From NCBI RefSeq assembly GCF_023008405.1, contig NZ_CP095376.1, positions 8,412,501-8,476,500 on the forward strand: 64,000 bases of DNA, written 5' to 3'. A program made the position numbers and the translations under genes. The notes beneath the pieces are model-generated. The model made no database searches and was not told the DNA's origin. It saw only the letters and a program-made list of their open reading frames with translations. Positions 8,240 to 18,043 of the stretch are shown here, in pieces. Origin of the DNA: Amycolatopsis sp. FBCC-B4732. Its GTDB lineage: Bacteria; Actinomycetota; Actinomycetes; Mycobacteriales; Pseudonocardiaceae. The first letter of the stretch is position 1, and the number at the start of each line of letters is the position of its first letter.

Positions 8240-9231
8240 CCACGGCCACGGCAGTGTCCACAAAGGAACGTGAGTCCCTCGGTGAGTTCCTCCTCCGCGC
8301 CCCCGCGGTCGGCCCGGCGCTCGCGCTGATCGTCGCCATCGTGTTGTTTTCGCTGGCCACGGACACGTTCTTCGACCTCGACAACCTGTCAACGGTGGTC
8401 CAGCAGTCGCTGGTCGTCGGGACGCTCGCGCTGGGGCAGACGCTCGTCATCCTCATCTCGGGCATCGACCTGTCCAACGCGGCCTCGATGGTCGTCGCGA
8501 CGCTGATCATGGCGAAGCTCGCCGCGGCCGGCGCGAACGGCTTCGTCGCACTGCTCGCCGGCGTCGTGCTGACGATCATCGTCGGCATCTTCATCGGCGG
8601 TCTCGCCACGCGGATCAAGCTGCCGGCGTTCATCATCACGCTCGGCACGTTCACCATGCTGACCGCGGTGTCGAAGCTGATCGCGGGTGGCCAGGCCGTG
8701 CCGGTGACCGACGGGCTGCTGCAGTGGCTCGGCACCAAGCGCTACCTCTTCGGCGGCATCCCGATCACCTACGGCATGACGCTGGCGCTGCTGATGTACC
8801 TCGGCGTCTGGTACGCACTGACGAAAACCGCGTGGGGCAAGCACGTCTACGCGGTCGGCAACGCGCCGGAGTCCGCGCGGCTGTCCGGCATCAAGGTCAA
8901 CCGCACGGTGCTCTCGGTGTACATCGTGGCCGGGCTGACCTTCGGCATCGCTGCCTGGCAGGCGCTCGGCCGCACGCCGAACGCCGACCCGAACCAGTTC
9001 CAGCTCGGCAACCTCGACTCGATCACCGCCGTCGTCCTCGGCGGGACGAGCCTCTTCGGCGGCCGCGGCTCGGTGCTCGGGACGCTGATGGGCGCGCTGG
9101 TCGTGGCGGTGCTGCGGTCGGGCCTCACGCAGATGAACGTCGACGGCAACTACCAGGACCTCGCCACCGGCGCCCTGCTCATCGCCGCCGTCGTGGTGGA
9201 CCGGATCGCGAGGAGGCAGCAGCAGTCATGA
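8236..9231 (+). CDS. Sugar ABC transporter permease (FrcC/RbsC class)
   Basis: The 331-residue multi-pass membrane protein belongs to the BPD_transp_2 family, which forms homodimeric channels in ribose/fructose-type importers. Family features include GQTLVILISGIDLS near the N terminus, TAWGKHVYAVGNAPESARLSGI (the cytoplasmic loop that contacts the ATPase) and GGTSLFGGRGS near the C terminus. Translation starts at GTG 8236, overlapping the stop of the binding protein. It works with the preceding lipoprotein and the following ATPase. Confidence 0.92.
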   Translation: MTTATAVSTKERESLGEFLLRAPAVGPALALIVAIVLFSLATDTFFDLDNLSTVVQQSLVVGTLALGQTLVILISGIDLSNAASMVVATLIMAKLAAAGANGFVALLAGVVLTIIVGIFIGGLATRIKLPAFIITLGTFTMLTAVSKLIAGGQAVPVTDGLLQWLGTKRYLFGGIPITYGMTLALLMYLGVWYALTKTAWGKHVYAVGNAPESARLSGIKVNRTVLSVYIVAGLTFGIAAWQALGRTPNADPNQFQLGNLDSITAVVLGGTSLFGGRGSVLGTLMGALVVAVLRSGLTQMNVDGNYQDLATGALLIAAVVVDRIARRQQQS

Positions 9232-10037
9232 CCGAACCCATCCTGCGGGCCCGTGGCCTGGTGAAGCGCTACGGCCGGGTGACCGCCATCGACGGCGCCG
9301 ACTTCGACCTGCTGCCCGGCGAGGTGCTCGCCGTGGTCGGCGACAACGGCGCCGGCAAGTCGTCGCTGATCAAATCCCTTTCCGGAGCGGTGATCCCGGA
9401 CGCGGGCGAGATTCAGGTGGACGGCAAGACCGTCCACTTCAAGTCTCCTTTGGACGCTCGCCACTACGGGATCGAGACGGTGTACCAGGACCTCGCCGTC
9501 GCGCCCGCGCTCGACATCGCGTCGAACATGTTCCTGGGCCGGGAAAAGCGGCTCAAGGGACCGCTCGGGCTGTTCCGCAAGCTCGACACCGCGACCATGC
9601 GGTCGGAGGCGCAGCGGATCCTCGACGAGCTGGGCATCAACATCAAGTCGATCGCCCAGCCCGTCGAAACGCTGTCCGGTGGCCAGCGCCAAGGCGTCGC
9701 CGTGGCCCGCGCGGCCGCGTTCGGCACCAAGGCCGTGATCATGGACGAGCCCACCGCCGCGCTCGGCGTCGCCGAGTCGGGCAAGGTGCTCGACCTCATC
9801 GGCCGGATCCGCGACCGCGGCCTGCCGGTGGTGCTGATCAGCCACAACATGCCGCACGTGTTCGACATCGCCGACCGCATCCACGTGCACCGCCTCGGCA
9901 AGCGCGTCGCGGTCGTGTCGCCGAAGACGCACTCGATGAACCAGGTCGTCGGCCTGCTCACCGGTGCGTTGCGGCTCAACGAGAACGGCGAAGTCGAAGA
10001 AGCCGCCGCCGCGACCCACGTGGCCGGGTTGAAGTGA
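9228..10037 (+). CDS. Sugar ABC transporter ATPase (FrcA-like)
   Basis: This 269-residue cytoplasmic ATPase powers the importer. Walker A is GDNGAGKS (38-45), the ABC signature is LSGGQ (149-153), Walker B is VIMDE (170-174) and the H-loop histidine is in ISHNM. It has a single nucleotide-binding domain, as in fructose-class FrcA, unlike the duplicated ATPases of ribose systems. The ATG overlaps the permease stop by 4 bp, and the stop overlaps the downstream kinase start. Confidence 0.92.
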   Translation: MTEPILRARGLVKRYGRVTAIDGADFDLLPGEVLAVVGDNGAGKSSLIKSLSGAVIPDAGEIQVDGKTVHFKSPLDARHYGIETVYQDLAVAPALDIASNMFLGREKRLKGPLGLFRKLDTATMRSEAQRILDELGINIKSIAQPVETLSGGQRQGVAVARAAAFGTKAVIMDEPTAALGVAESGKVLDLIGRIRDRGLPVVLISHNMPHVFDIADRIHVHRLGKRVAVVSPKTHSMNQVVGLLTGALRLNENGEVEEAAAATHVAGLK

Positions 10038-10881
10038 AGCTGCTGCTGGCGGGACTGTGCACCGTGGACGTCGTCCAGCGGGTCACCGAACTCCCGGCGC
10101 CGGGCGAGAAGGTGCAGTCGCTGTCGGTGGACGTCGCGGCCGGTGGGCCCGCGACGAACGCCGCGGTGGCGGCCGCCGCGCTCGGGGCCGAGGCGACCCT
10201 GCTGACCGTCCTCGGTGCACACCCGCTGGCGGCGCTCGCCCGCGCCGACCTCGAAGCGCACGGGGTCCGGCTGATCGACCTGGCGCCCGGCCTGCCCGAC
10301 CCGCCGCCGGTCAGCGCCGTCGCCGTCCGCGACCGCGACGGCGAGCGCACAGTCGTCTCCCGCAACGCCAGAGACCGCACTTTCCTAGGGAAAGTTCCAA
10401 GTTTTGGGGCGAGTGGGGCTGATGTGGTGCTGGTGGACGGGCATTATCCGGAAGTTGCGCTGACGGTCGCCAGAGCGGCCAAGGCAGCGGGGGTGCCGGT
10501 CGTGCTCGACGCCGGCAGCTGGAAGCCGGTGCTCGACGAACTGCTGCCGCTGGTCGACGTCGCCGCCTGCTCCGCGCACTTCAGCGCGCCGGAACCCGGC
10601 CTCCACCAGCGCGGCGTCCCCACCGTCATCACCACCGCCGGGCCCGGCCCGGTGCGGTGGTCCACAGCGGACGGCAGCTCGGGTGAGGTGCCTGTACCCG
10701 CCGTCGAAGCTCGGGACACACTAGGTGCGGGCGACGTCTGGCACGGCGCGCTCGCCGTGGCCGTGGCACGCGAACCGACGGTAGCGGACCGGATCCGCTT
10801 CGCGAACGAGGTGGCCGCCGAACGGGTGCGGCAGGTGGGACCGCGGTCGTGGCCGGCCGCGATCGCAGGAAGGAACAGGAA

Positions 10882-10885
<4 letters not shown>
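10034..10885 (+). CDS. PfkB-family carbohydrate kinase
   Basis: The 283-residue protein shows ribokinase-family signatures: a glycine-rich AAGGPATNAA segment near residues 35-45 and the active-site motif DTLGAGD near 228-235, which carries the catalytic aspartate and anion hole. It should phosphorylate the imported sugar or a derivative with ATP. The start is GTG, overlapping the ATPase stop by 4 bp, so synthesis is coupled to transport. The substrate is unknown. A second, unrelated kinase follows directly. Confidence 0.88.
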
Positions 10886-11513
<628 letters not shown>

Positions 11514-11517
<4 letters not shown>

Positions 11518-12257
11518 GCGTCCTGATCGTCACCGGCGGCAGCCGGGGGATCGGTGCGGCCGTCTGCGCGCTGGCGGCCTCGCGCGGCCACGACGTCGTC
11601 GTGAACTACTCGGGTGATCCGGTGCCCGCGGAGGAGGTCGCCGCGGAGGTGCGGGCGGCGGGCCGCCAGGCGCTGTCGGTGCGCGCCGACGTCTCCGTGG
11701 AGGACGACGTCGTCGCTCTGTTCGACGCGGCCGCCGAGCTGGGTCCGGTGACCGGGCTGGTCAACAACGCGGCGATCACCGGCAACACCCCCGGCCGGCT
11801 GGACTCCTACGAGGCCGACGTCGTCCGGCGCACCCTCGACGTCAACGTGACGGGGGTGTTCCTGTGCTGCCGCGAGGCGGTCCGCCGCATGTCGACCCGC
11901 TACGGCGGCGAAGGCGGCGCGATCGTCAATATCTCCTCGACGGCGGCGCGCACGGGCTCGGCCGGGGAGTGGGTGCACTACGCGGCGTCGAAGGCTGCAG
12001 TGGACACGCTGACGTTCGGGCTGGCCCAGGAGGTCGGCGGCGAGGGCGTGCGGGTCAATTCCGTGCGCCCGGGCATGATCCGCACCGGCCTGCACGACGC
12101 GGCCGGCCTCCCGGACCGCCTCGACCGGCTGGCCCCGCAGATCCCGATGGGCCGGCCGGGCGAGCCGGCGGAGATCGCCGAAGCCGTGCTGTTCCTGCTG
12201 TCCGCGGCATCGACGTTCACGACGGGAGCGGTCCTGGAAGTCGGTGGCGGCCGGTGA
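11514..12257 (+). CDS. SDR-family oxidoreductase
   Basis: The 247-residue short-chain dehydrogenase has the classical cofactor motif TGGSRGIG at about 7-14, NNAA, a catalytic serine in NISSTAA and Y-A-A-SK. It probably oxidises or reduces a sugar or polyol with NAD(P)H. Translation appears to start at TTG 11514, which overlaps the upstream kinase stop; no better start gives the complete Rossmann strand. It closes the six-gene sugar operon and suggests that the imported compound is a polyol or keto-sugar interconverted by this enzyme. Confidence 0.85.
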
Positions 12258-12432
12258 CCGGCTGAGTACTGTCCGGAAGACGTGAATGACCTTCGGTCAC
12301 CGGCGTCCGCCTGCTGAGACGCCCGGAGACGGCGAGATCACGATCGGACGCGGACTTGGTCACCTCGGTTTCGGTAGGCGAACGCTGTGCAACTCTGGGA
12401 AGCCGCCACTCGAAAGGACGGCTTCGGAAGCC

Positions 12433-12846
12433 ATGGCCAAACTCATGTCCGTGCACCACCTCGCGCTCACCGTGACCGACGTGGACCGCAGCGTGCCGTG
12501 GTACGCCCGCGTTCTCGACCTCGAGGAGGTCCTCCGGCGCGAAGAGCCGGACACGGGTCTGCGGAAGGTCGTGCTCCGGTCCGCCGGCGACGAGTTCTCC
12601 GTGGTGCTGGTGCAGCACGCGGACACCGGCAGACGCGGCTTCGACGAACACCGAGCGGGCCTCGACCACGTAGCGTTCCGGGTCAGCTCGACGGCGGAAC
12701 TGGCCGAGTGGGAGACCCGGCTGGCGGAGTTCGGCGTTTCTTACCTGCCGATCGCGCCGTCCCGCACGTTCGAGGGCTCGAAGGTGGTCGTGTTCCGCGA
12801 TCCGGACGGCATCCAGCTCGAGATCTGGGCCGATCCCGAGCTCTGA
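12433..12846 (+). CDS. VOC-family (glyoxalase/bleomycin resistance fold) protein
   Basis: This is a 137-residue single-domain metalloenzyme or binding protein of the vicinal oxygen chelate superfamily. Features are the N-terminal HHLALTVTDVDRSVPWY segment, a central GLDHVAFRV strand and the C-terminal FRDPDGIQLEIW motif carrying the last metal ligand (E). The ATG at 12433 follows an AAAGGA-type site; an in-frame ATG at 12445 is possible. Function could be a dioxygenase, glyoxalase or resistance protein. The final codons (ADPEL-stop) are repeated, at DNA level, twice in the following spacer, showing a tandem duplication of the gene end. Confidence 0.8.
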   Translation: MAKLMSVHHLALTVTDVDRSVPWYARVLDLEEVLRREEPDTGLRKVVLRSAGDEFSVVLVQHADTGRRGFDEHRAGLDHVAFRVSSTAELAEWETRLAEFGVSYLPIAPSRTFEGSKVVVFRDPDGIQLEIWADPEL

Positions 12847-12923
12847 GCTTCAGCTTGCTCGCCGACTGCTCCTCGGGGTCGCTTCGCGGCCGGGGTGCCT
12901 GCGGCTTGAGTGCTTCCCGCCCT

Positions 12924-12980
12924 GACGTCGTGAACGACTCGTTCAGCGCGCCGGACGTCATGAAAGGGTCGTTCATGTCG
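12924..12980. repeat. Paired 30-bp dyad repeat, pair 1
   Basis: Two units start with GACGTC at 12924 and 12954, exactly 30 bp apart. Each contains TGAA-N7-TTCA (TGAACGACTCGTTCA, TGAAAGGGTCGTTCA), an imperfect inverted repeat. The same arrangement recurs at 13099/13129 and 18631/18661. Confidence 0.75.
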
Positions 12981-13098
12981 TCCGCAGGCCGGGCCGATCC
13001 CGAACTCTGAGCTCCAGCAAGTTCCGGCGTGCTTGCCGAGTTGCTCCTCGGGGACGCTTCGCGGCCGGGGTGTTTGCGGCTTGAGTGCTTCCCGCCCT

Positions 13099-13155
13099 GA
13101 CGTCATGAAAGACCCTTTCACCTCGCCAGATGCGGTGAACGACTCGTTCATGACA
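13099..13155. repeat. Paired 30-bp dyad repeat, pair 2
   Basis: Units at 13099 (GACGTCATGAAAGACCCTTT) and 13129 (GATGCGGTGAACGACTCGTT) are again spaced 30 bp apart. Within each, TGAAAG/CTTTCA or TGAACG/CGTTCA form short inverted arms. The pair lies in the duplicated spacer after the VOC gene. Confidence 0.75.
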
Positions 13156-13188
13156 TCCGCAGGCGGGCCGATCCCGAACTCTGACGCC

Positions 13189-13857
13189 TCAGGCTCGGGC
13201 GTCGTCGCGTTCTTCGACCGGGCGGCGCATCTCCTGGCGGTAGCGCAGCACTCCCCAGCCCGTGCCGACCACGAAGAACGCGATGCTGATCCACAGCGCC
13301 GCCGTCTTCAGCCACGGCAGCGTGTCCAGCAGGCCCGCGCCGTAGTAGCCGAGCAGCACCAGTGTCGGCACCCACAGTAGGCCGCCCAGTGCGGTCGCCG
13401 CCATGAAGCGGCGGGGGTCCATCCGGGCGGCGCCCGCGATCAGCGGGGCCAGCGTGCGGATCCACGGGATCCAGCGGGCCGCCACGATCGCGAAAAAGCC
13501 GCGCTTGTCCAGGAACCGCTGCGCGCGGTCGAGGGCCTGGCGGTTCAGCACCTTGCCGTCGCGGCGCGCGATCAGCTTCGTGCCGCCGGTGCGGCCGATG
13601 TAGTAGCCGATCTGGTTCCCGAGCACCGCGACGATCAGCGCGGCCCCCGAGAGGAACCACGCGTTCGCGTCCGAACCATGCTGGGCCAGCACCACGCCGG
13701 CCCCGAACAGCAGCGAATCGCCGGGCAGGAACAGCCCGATGATCAGCGCGCATTCGACCAGCACGAAGCTCAGCACGATCACCCAGACGAGCAGCGGACC
13801 GGCGGTGTCCAGCCAGCTCACGCCGACGCCCGTGGCCTCGATGCTCACGACGTTCAC
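13189..13857 (-). CDS. DedA-family membrane protein
   Basis: The 222-residue inner-membrane protein has DedA features: IGLFLPGDSLLFGAG (first re-entrant region), GNQIGYYIGRTGG, an RFLDKRGFFAIVAARWIPWIRTLAPLIAG segment with conserved arginines, and a final transmembrane helix before a charged tail. DedA proteins act as proton-dependent lipid or membrane-homeostasis transporters. It ends against the duplicated spacer. A second DedA gene lies at 20252-20956; the two are clearly diverged paralogs. Confidence 0.88.
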   Translation of the reverse strand: MNVVSIEATGVGVSWLDTAGPLLVWVIVLSFVLVECALIIGLFLPGDSLLFGAGVVLAQHGSDANAWFLSGAALIVAVLGNQIGYYIGRTGGTKLIARRDGKVLNRQALDRAQRFLDKRGFFAIVAARWIPWIRTLAPLIAGAARMDPRRFMAATALGGLLWVPTLVLLGYYGAGLLDTLPWLKTAALWISIAFFVVGTGWGVLRYRQEMRRPVEERDDARA

Positions 13858-13941
13858 ACCGGAAGCCTACGTGGCCGAGGTGAACACCCCGCGGCGAACG
13901 GTCGAATCCGGCTGTCCGGAATATTCAGTTCTACGAACGGT

Positions 13942-13974
13942 GAAGGCCCCCTCACCAGCGGTGAGAGGGCCTTC
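13942..13974 (-). terminator. Hairpin terminator after the YceI gene
   Basis: Arms GAAGGCCCCCTCAC and GTGAGAGGGCCTTC pair with one mismatch around a short loop. It lies 16 bp beyond the stop of the YceI gene on the minus strand and also separates it from the DedA promoter. Confidence 0.65.
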
Positions 13975-13989
13975 GGCCACCCGGGGAAC

Positions 13990-14811
13990 TCAGAACTGCG
14001 GCAGCGACTCGCCCTGGACCGCTTCGACGTCAAGCTCGATCTTCACCGTCGTGCCGACCGCCGCGACGCCCGCCCGGACCATCGCGCTGTAGTTGATCGC
14101 GAAGTCGTTCCGGTGCAGCGTCGTCTCCGCGTGGAACGCCGCGCGCACGCCGCCCCACGGGTCCGGGCCCCAGCCGCCGTAGGTCAGCTCGAGCTCGATC
14201 TCGCGGCGCTCGCCGTGCAGCGTCAGCTCGCCCACCAGCGTCCACGAGTCCACGCCGCGCTGGCGCAACCCGGTGCTCGTGAACGTGATGACCGGGTGCA
14301 CGTCGACGTCGAGGAAGTCCGGCGACCGCAGGTGGTCGTCACGCATCTTGATGCCGGTTTCGATGCTCGCCGCCTTGATCTCGGCGTGCACCGACGAGCG
14401 CTCGGCCGGGCGGCCGATCTCGATCCGGCCGGACACGTCCGGGAACCGCGCCTTGATGCTCGCGATGCCCAGGTGCCGCGCGGTCGCCATGACCGACGAG
14501 TGCATCGGGTCGATCACCCACGGCCCGGCGGGCGGCAGGTCGATCGCCTCGGCGACCGGGGCCAGCACGACGTCGCCGAGCGAGCCGGAGCCGTCCGAGG
14601 CGACCTGGGCCGTCCGGGCGATCGGGGTGTACCCGGCCGCTGTGACGACGGCGGTGTACGCGCCCGCCGGGAGGGCGTCGGTGACGACCTCCCCGCGGAC
14701 GTCGGCCGCCTGCCGGGCGACCTGCCGGCCGGCCGGGTCCGTGACGGTGAGCACCGCGTGCTCGACCGCCCAGCCCTCGGCCGTCCGGAAGGTCGCGCGC
14801 AGACCGGTCAT
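13990..14811 (-). CDS. YceI-family protein with N-terminal Ig-like (CarboxypepD_reg) domain
   Basis: The 273-residue protein has two parts. Residues ~1-90 form a carboxypeptidase-regulatory-like beta sandwich (ALPAGAYTAVVTAAGYTPIAR), and residues ~95-273 form a YceI lipocalin-like domain (WVIDPMHSSVMATARHLGIASIKARF). YceI proteins bind isoprenoid-type lipids. No signal peptide is visible, so this copy is probably cytoplasmic. The ATG overlaps the exporter stop by 4 bp, and its N-terminal domain closely resembles the three repeats at the exporter C terminus. Joint control by the upstream MarR regulator is likely. Confidence 0.85.
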   Translation of the reverse strand: MTGLRATFRTAEGWAVEHAVLTVTDPAGRQVARQAADVRGEVVTDALPAGAYTAVVTAAGYTPIARTAQVASDGSGSLGDVVLAPVAEAIDLPPAGPWVIDPMHSSVMATARHLGIASIKARFPDVSGRIEIGRPAERSSVHAEIKAASIETGIKMRDDHLRSPDFLDVDVHPVITFTSTGLRQRGVDSWTLVGELTLHGERREIELELTYGGWGPDPWGGVRAAFHAETTLHRNDFAINYSAMVRAGVAAVGTTVKIELDVEAVQGESLPQF

Positions 14812-17399
14812 GACCGGTCGACCAGCTCGTCGAGGGCCTGGTCGTAGCTCAGCCGGACGTCGTGGTCGGCTTCGCCGCCGGTCAGCTCCACCTGGCTGGT
14901 CGCCGGCGGGTAGCCGCTCGCGACCACGGTGTACGCGCCCGCGGGCAGGTCGCTGACCACGTACCGGCCTTCGCCGTCGGTCCGGGCCACGGCGGCCACG
15001 TTGCCTTCGGCGTCGAGCACGGTGATCCGCGCGTCCGGCACGATCCGGTCGCCCTCGGTCCGCGCGGTGCCGCCGAGCAGCACCGAGCTGGCGAGCTCGA
15101 CGTCGTGGCGCAGCACGCCGCTGTCCGGCACGGTCAGCGTGAGCGCGACGGGTCGGTAGCCCGAGCCGCTGGCGACCAGGGTGTAGGCCCCGGCGCCGAC
15201 CCCGACGAAGGCGTAGGTGCCGTCCGCGGTCGTGATGAACGCGCCGTTCACCTCGCCCCGGCCGTCGGTCAGCGTCACCGTCACGTTCGCCAGCGGGGCG
15301 CCGGTCGCGGCCGCCCGGACGGTGCCGGTCAGCTCGCCGGAGCCGGTGAGCGTGACGTCGACCGTGGCCGGCCCGTTGCTGATCACGACGCTGGAGGCCT
15401 GCGGCTGGTGGCCGTGGGCCGACACGATGAGGACGTACGCGCCCGGGCCCTGGCTGGGCACCGAGTAGCTGCCGTCCGCGGCACCGGTGGCCCGCGCGAC
15501 CTGGCGGCCGCGCTGGTCGATCAGCGTCAGCGCGGCACCCGAGACGTGGCTGCCGTCCTGCCGCCGCACGTGCCCGATCACCGGCACGCCGCCCGTGCCG
15601 ACGGGGACGTCGACCTCGGAGTCCGCGATCGAGCTGGTGATCGGCATCGGCAGCGCGCCCGACACGGCCTGGTAGTCACCGTGCCCGTTGGTGCTCAACG
15701 CGTGCTTCCCGCCGCCGACCAGCGCCGGCTCGCGGCCGGCCGGCCGGACCGGCTCGACGATCTCGGTGGGCTCGTCGGCGAAGTCGTGCTCGTCCGCCTC
15801 GAGCAGCGCCTCGCCGCCCTCCATGGCCGCCGCGGCCGGGGCCGCGTTGGTCAGCGGGATCTCCTTCATGAACAGCAGCACGATCGTGGCCAGCAGGGCC
15901 ACGCCACCGGCGATGTAGAAGACCGTCGTGATCGACTCGGTGAAGCCGACCAGGATCGGCGTCTTGATCGCGTCCGGCAGGGACTGGATCACGCTGGTGT
16001 TCTCGGACAGGTTGCCGATGTTCGCGCCCGCGCCTTCGGGCAGCTTGCCGCCGAACGCCTTCGTGATGTTCGGCATCAGGGTGTTGAACAGGACCGTCAG
16101 GAAGATCGCGACACCGGCGGTACCACCGATCTGGCGGAAGAACGTCGCCGACGCGGTCGAGACGCCCATGTCGCTGCGCGGGCCCGCGTTCTGCACCGCG
16201 ATGATCAGCGTCTGCATGCACTGGCCGAGGCCGAGGCCGATGATGGCGGCCGCGACCAGCGGGTGCCACAGCGGCGAGTCGTACTTGACCTGCGCGAAGA
16301 AGAACGCGCCACCGGCGATCAGGATGGTGCCGACGATCGGGAAGATCTTGTAGCGCCCGGTCTTCCCGGTGAGCCGGCCCGAAACGATCGAGCTGGTCAT
16401 GATGCCCGCCATCAGCGGCAGCATCAGCAGCCCGGACTCGGTCGGGGTGTAGCCCTGCACGACCTGCATGAACTGCGGGATCATCGTGATCGCGCCGAAC
16501 ATCGCGACACCGACGATGACGCCGCCGATGATCGCCACGGTGAACGTGGAGTTCTTGAACAGCCGCAACGGGATCAGCGCGGCGTCCTTCATGATCTTCT
16601 CGACCAGGATGAACGAGATCACCCCGACGCCGCCGACGACGTAGCAGAGGATCGCCTTGCCGTCGCCCCAGCCCCACTTCTGGCCCTGCTCGGCGACGAT
16701 CAGGAACGGCACGACCGCGACGACCAGCGTCAGCGCGCCCCACCAGTCGATCTTGTGCTCGTGGCGCTGGTGCGGCACGTTCAGGACCTTGGCCACGACG
16801 AACAGCGCGATGATGCCGATCGGGACGTTGATCAGGAAGACCCAGCGCCAGCCGTGCAGGCCGGCCAGGCTGTCGATGCCGGCGAAGAAGCCGCCGAGCA
16901 CCGGGCCGAGCACGGTCGACAGGCCGAACACGGCCAGGATGTAACCCTGGTACTTCGCCCGCTCACGCGGCGGCACGATGTCGCCGAGGATGGTCATGGC
17001 CAGCGACATCAGACCGCCGGCGCCGAGGCCCTGCACCGCGCGGAACGCGGCCAGTTCGTACATCGACGTCGAGAAGGTCGACGCGGCGGAACCGGCGACG
17101 AAGATGCCGATCGCGGCCAGGTAGAACGGCTTGCGGCCGTAGATGTCGGAGAGCTTGCCGTAGATCGGCGTGACGATCGTCGAGGTGATCAGGTACGCCG
17201 TGGTGGCCCACGCCTGCAGGTCGAAGCCGTGCAGGTCGTTGGCGATCTTGACGATCGACGTACCGACGATCGTCTGGTCGAGCGCGGCGAGGAACATGCC
17301 GCACATCAGGCCGCTCAGGATGGTGACGATCTGGCGGTGGCTCAGCCGGGGTGGTTGACCCACCTCGGGCTGCGCGACTGCTTCGGTGGTGGAACTCAT
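14808..17399 (-). CDS. DHA2-type MFS exporter fused to three Ig-like repeats
   Basis: This 863-residue protein starts with a 14-helix drug:H+ antiporter (LDQTIVGTSIVKIANDLHG in helix 1, GKLSDIYGRK in the 2-3 loop, motif C GLSTVLGPVLGGFF). After the last helix (about residue 540) comes an acidic linker and three carboxypeptidase-regulatory-like repeats (~605-689, 690-773, 774-863), each with a G-AYTLVASG-type strand. Such exporters normally end near 550 residues, so the tail is an unusual addition. With 14 helices the tail would lie in the cytoplasm. The ATG overlaps the MarR stop by 4 bp. Confidence 0.88.
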   Translation of the reverse strand: MSSTTEAVAQPEVGQPPRLSHRQIVTILSGLMCGMFLAALDQTIVGTSIVKIANDLHGFDLQAWATTAYLITSTIVTPIYGKLSDIYGRKPFYLAAIGIFVAGSAASTFSTSMYELAAFRAVQGLGAGGLMSLAMTILGDIVPPRERAKYQGYILAVFGLSTVLGPVLGGFFAGIDSLAGLHGWRWVFLINVPIGIIALFVVAKVLNVPHQRHEHKIDWWGALTLVVAVVPFLIVAEQGQKWGWGDGKAILCYVVGGVGVISFILVEKIMKDAALIPLRLFKNSTFTVAIIGGVIVGVAMFGAITMIPQFMQVVQGYTPTESGLLMLPLMAGIMTSSIVSGRLTGKTGRYKIFPIVGTILIAGGAFFFAQVKYDSPLWHPLVAAAIIGLGLGQCMQTLIIAVQNAGPRSDMGVSTASATFFRQIGGTAGVAIFLTVLFNTLMPNITKAFGGKLPEGAGANIGNLSENTSVIQSLPDAIKTPILVGFTESITTVFYIAGGVALLATIVLLFMKEIPLTNAAPAAAAMEGGEALLEADEHDFADEPTEIVEPVRPAGREPALVGGGKHALSTNGHGDYQAVSGALPMPITSSIADSEVDVPVGTGGVPVIGHVRRQDGSHVSGAALTLIDQRGRQVARATGAADGSYSVPSQGPGAYVLIVSAHGHQPQASSVVISNGPATVDVTLTGSGELTGTVRAAATGAPLANVTVTLTDGRGEVNGAFITTADGTYAFVGVGAGAYTLVASGSGYRPVALTLTVPDSGVLRHDVELASSVLLGGTARTEGDRIVPDARITVLDAEGNVAAVARTDGEGRYVVSDLPAGAYTVVASGYPPATSQVELTGGEADHDVRLSYDQALDELVDRS

Positions 17400-17926
17400 G
17401 CGTTGGCCCCCTTGGCCGGAGCACCGGCGGACGCGTGCGCGTCGGCCAGTTGTGGAGAGTGGTTCTCGATACCTGTGTTGAGTCGGCCGAACAGCTTGTT
17501 CAGGGTCTGGACCTCCCCGTCGGTCCAGTCCCCGAGCACTTCGGCCAGCCATCGGTTGCGCTGCTTGCGGTTCTCTTCGAACACCCGCATGCCCTCGGAG
17601 GTCGGCGCGAGCAGGCACGCCCGGCCGTCCTCGGGGTCGGCCTGGCGTTCCACCAGGCCGTGCTGGACGAGGGAGCTCGACTGCCTGCTGATCGTGGAGA
17701 TCTCGGAGTGGAGCGACTCCGCGAGCCGGCTGGTGCGCTGCGGGCCCTCGTGGATGAGGGTGAAGAGGATCGCGTACGCCGCTCGCTCGATGCCGTCCGG
17801 GCCCTGCTTCGAAACCTGCGACTTCGCCTTGTTGATCAGGCGGACCAGGCGCACGAGCTCGTGGCCGAGCTGGTCGGCGAGGTCGAGTTCGGCGTTGGGC
17901 CGGGTGGCGGAGCTGTTCGGTGCCAT
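17396..17926 (-). CDS. MarR-family transcriptional regulator
   Basis: The 176-residue protein has a winged helix-turn-helix (SRLAESLHSEISTISRQSSSL, then a wing RQADPEDGRACLLAPT). ATG 17926 is preferred because it has AAGGAT upstream. It heads an operon with the exporter and the YceI gene. Upstream lie TTGCC-TCA-GGCAA (17967-17979) and TTGCC-GTA-TGCAA (18044-18056), plausible autoregulatory operators. It probably represses the exporter until a toxic lipid or drug-like ligand binds. Confidence 0.88.
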   Translation of the reverse strand: MAPNSSATRPNAELDLADQLGHELVRLVRLINKAKSQVSKQGPDGIERAAYAILFTLIHEGPQRTSRLAESLHSEISTISRQSSSLVQHGLVERQADPEDGRACLLAPTSEGMRVFEENRKQRNRWLAEVLGDWTDGEVQTLNKLFGRLNTGIENHSPQLADAHASAGAPAKGANA

Positions 17927-17958
17927 GCGGGATCCTTCAACGGCGTTGGTTGGCGGCT

Positions 17959-17979
17959 GCAACTAGTTGCCTCAGGCAA
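17959..17979. promoter_or_regulatory. MarR operator candidate 1
   Basis: Two overlapping palindromes are visible: GCAACTAGTTGC (17959-17970, perfect) and TTGCCTCAGGCAA (17967-17979, perfect). They lie about 33-53 bp upstream of the MarR start, where a bound repressor would cover the promoter. Confidence 0.6.
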
Positions 17980-18043
17980 GGATGTGCCTTCACCACCGGT
18001 TATGCAAGCGGACGCGCGTTCGATGTGTCCGAACACACTTTAG

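Larger units (their letters stand above)
12827..13188. repeat. Tandem ~165-175 bp repeat derived from the VOC gene 3' end
   Basis: The segment beginning GGGCCGATCCCGA occurs at 12827 (real gene end), 12991 and 13165. Between these copies lie parallel blocks with CTCCTCGGG, GCTTCGCGGCCGGGGTG and TTGAGTGCTTCCCGCC, each followed by a pair of 30-bp dyad units. Copy spacing is 164 and 174 bp. This stretch carries no gene. Confidence 0.8.

Noticed and set aside
12924..13155. Possible CRISPR array
   Set aside because: The 30-bp units come only in pairs, are directly adjacent without variable spacers, and no cas genes are present.
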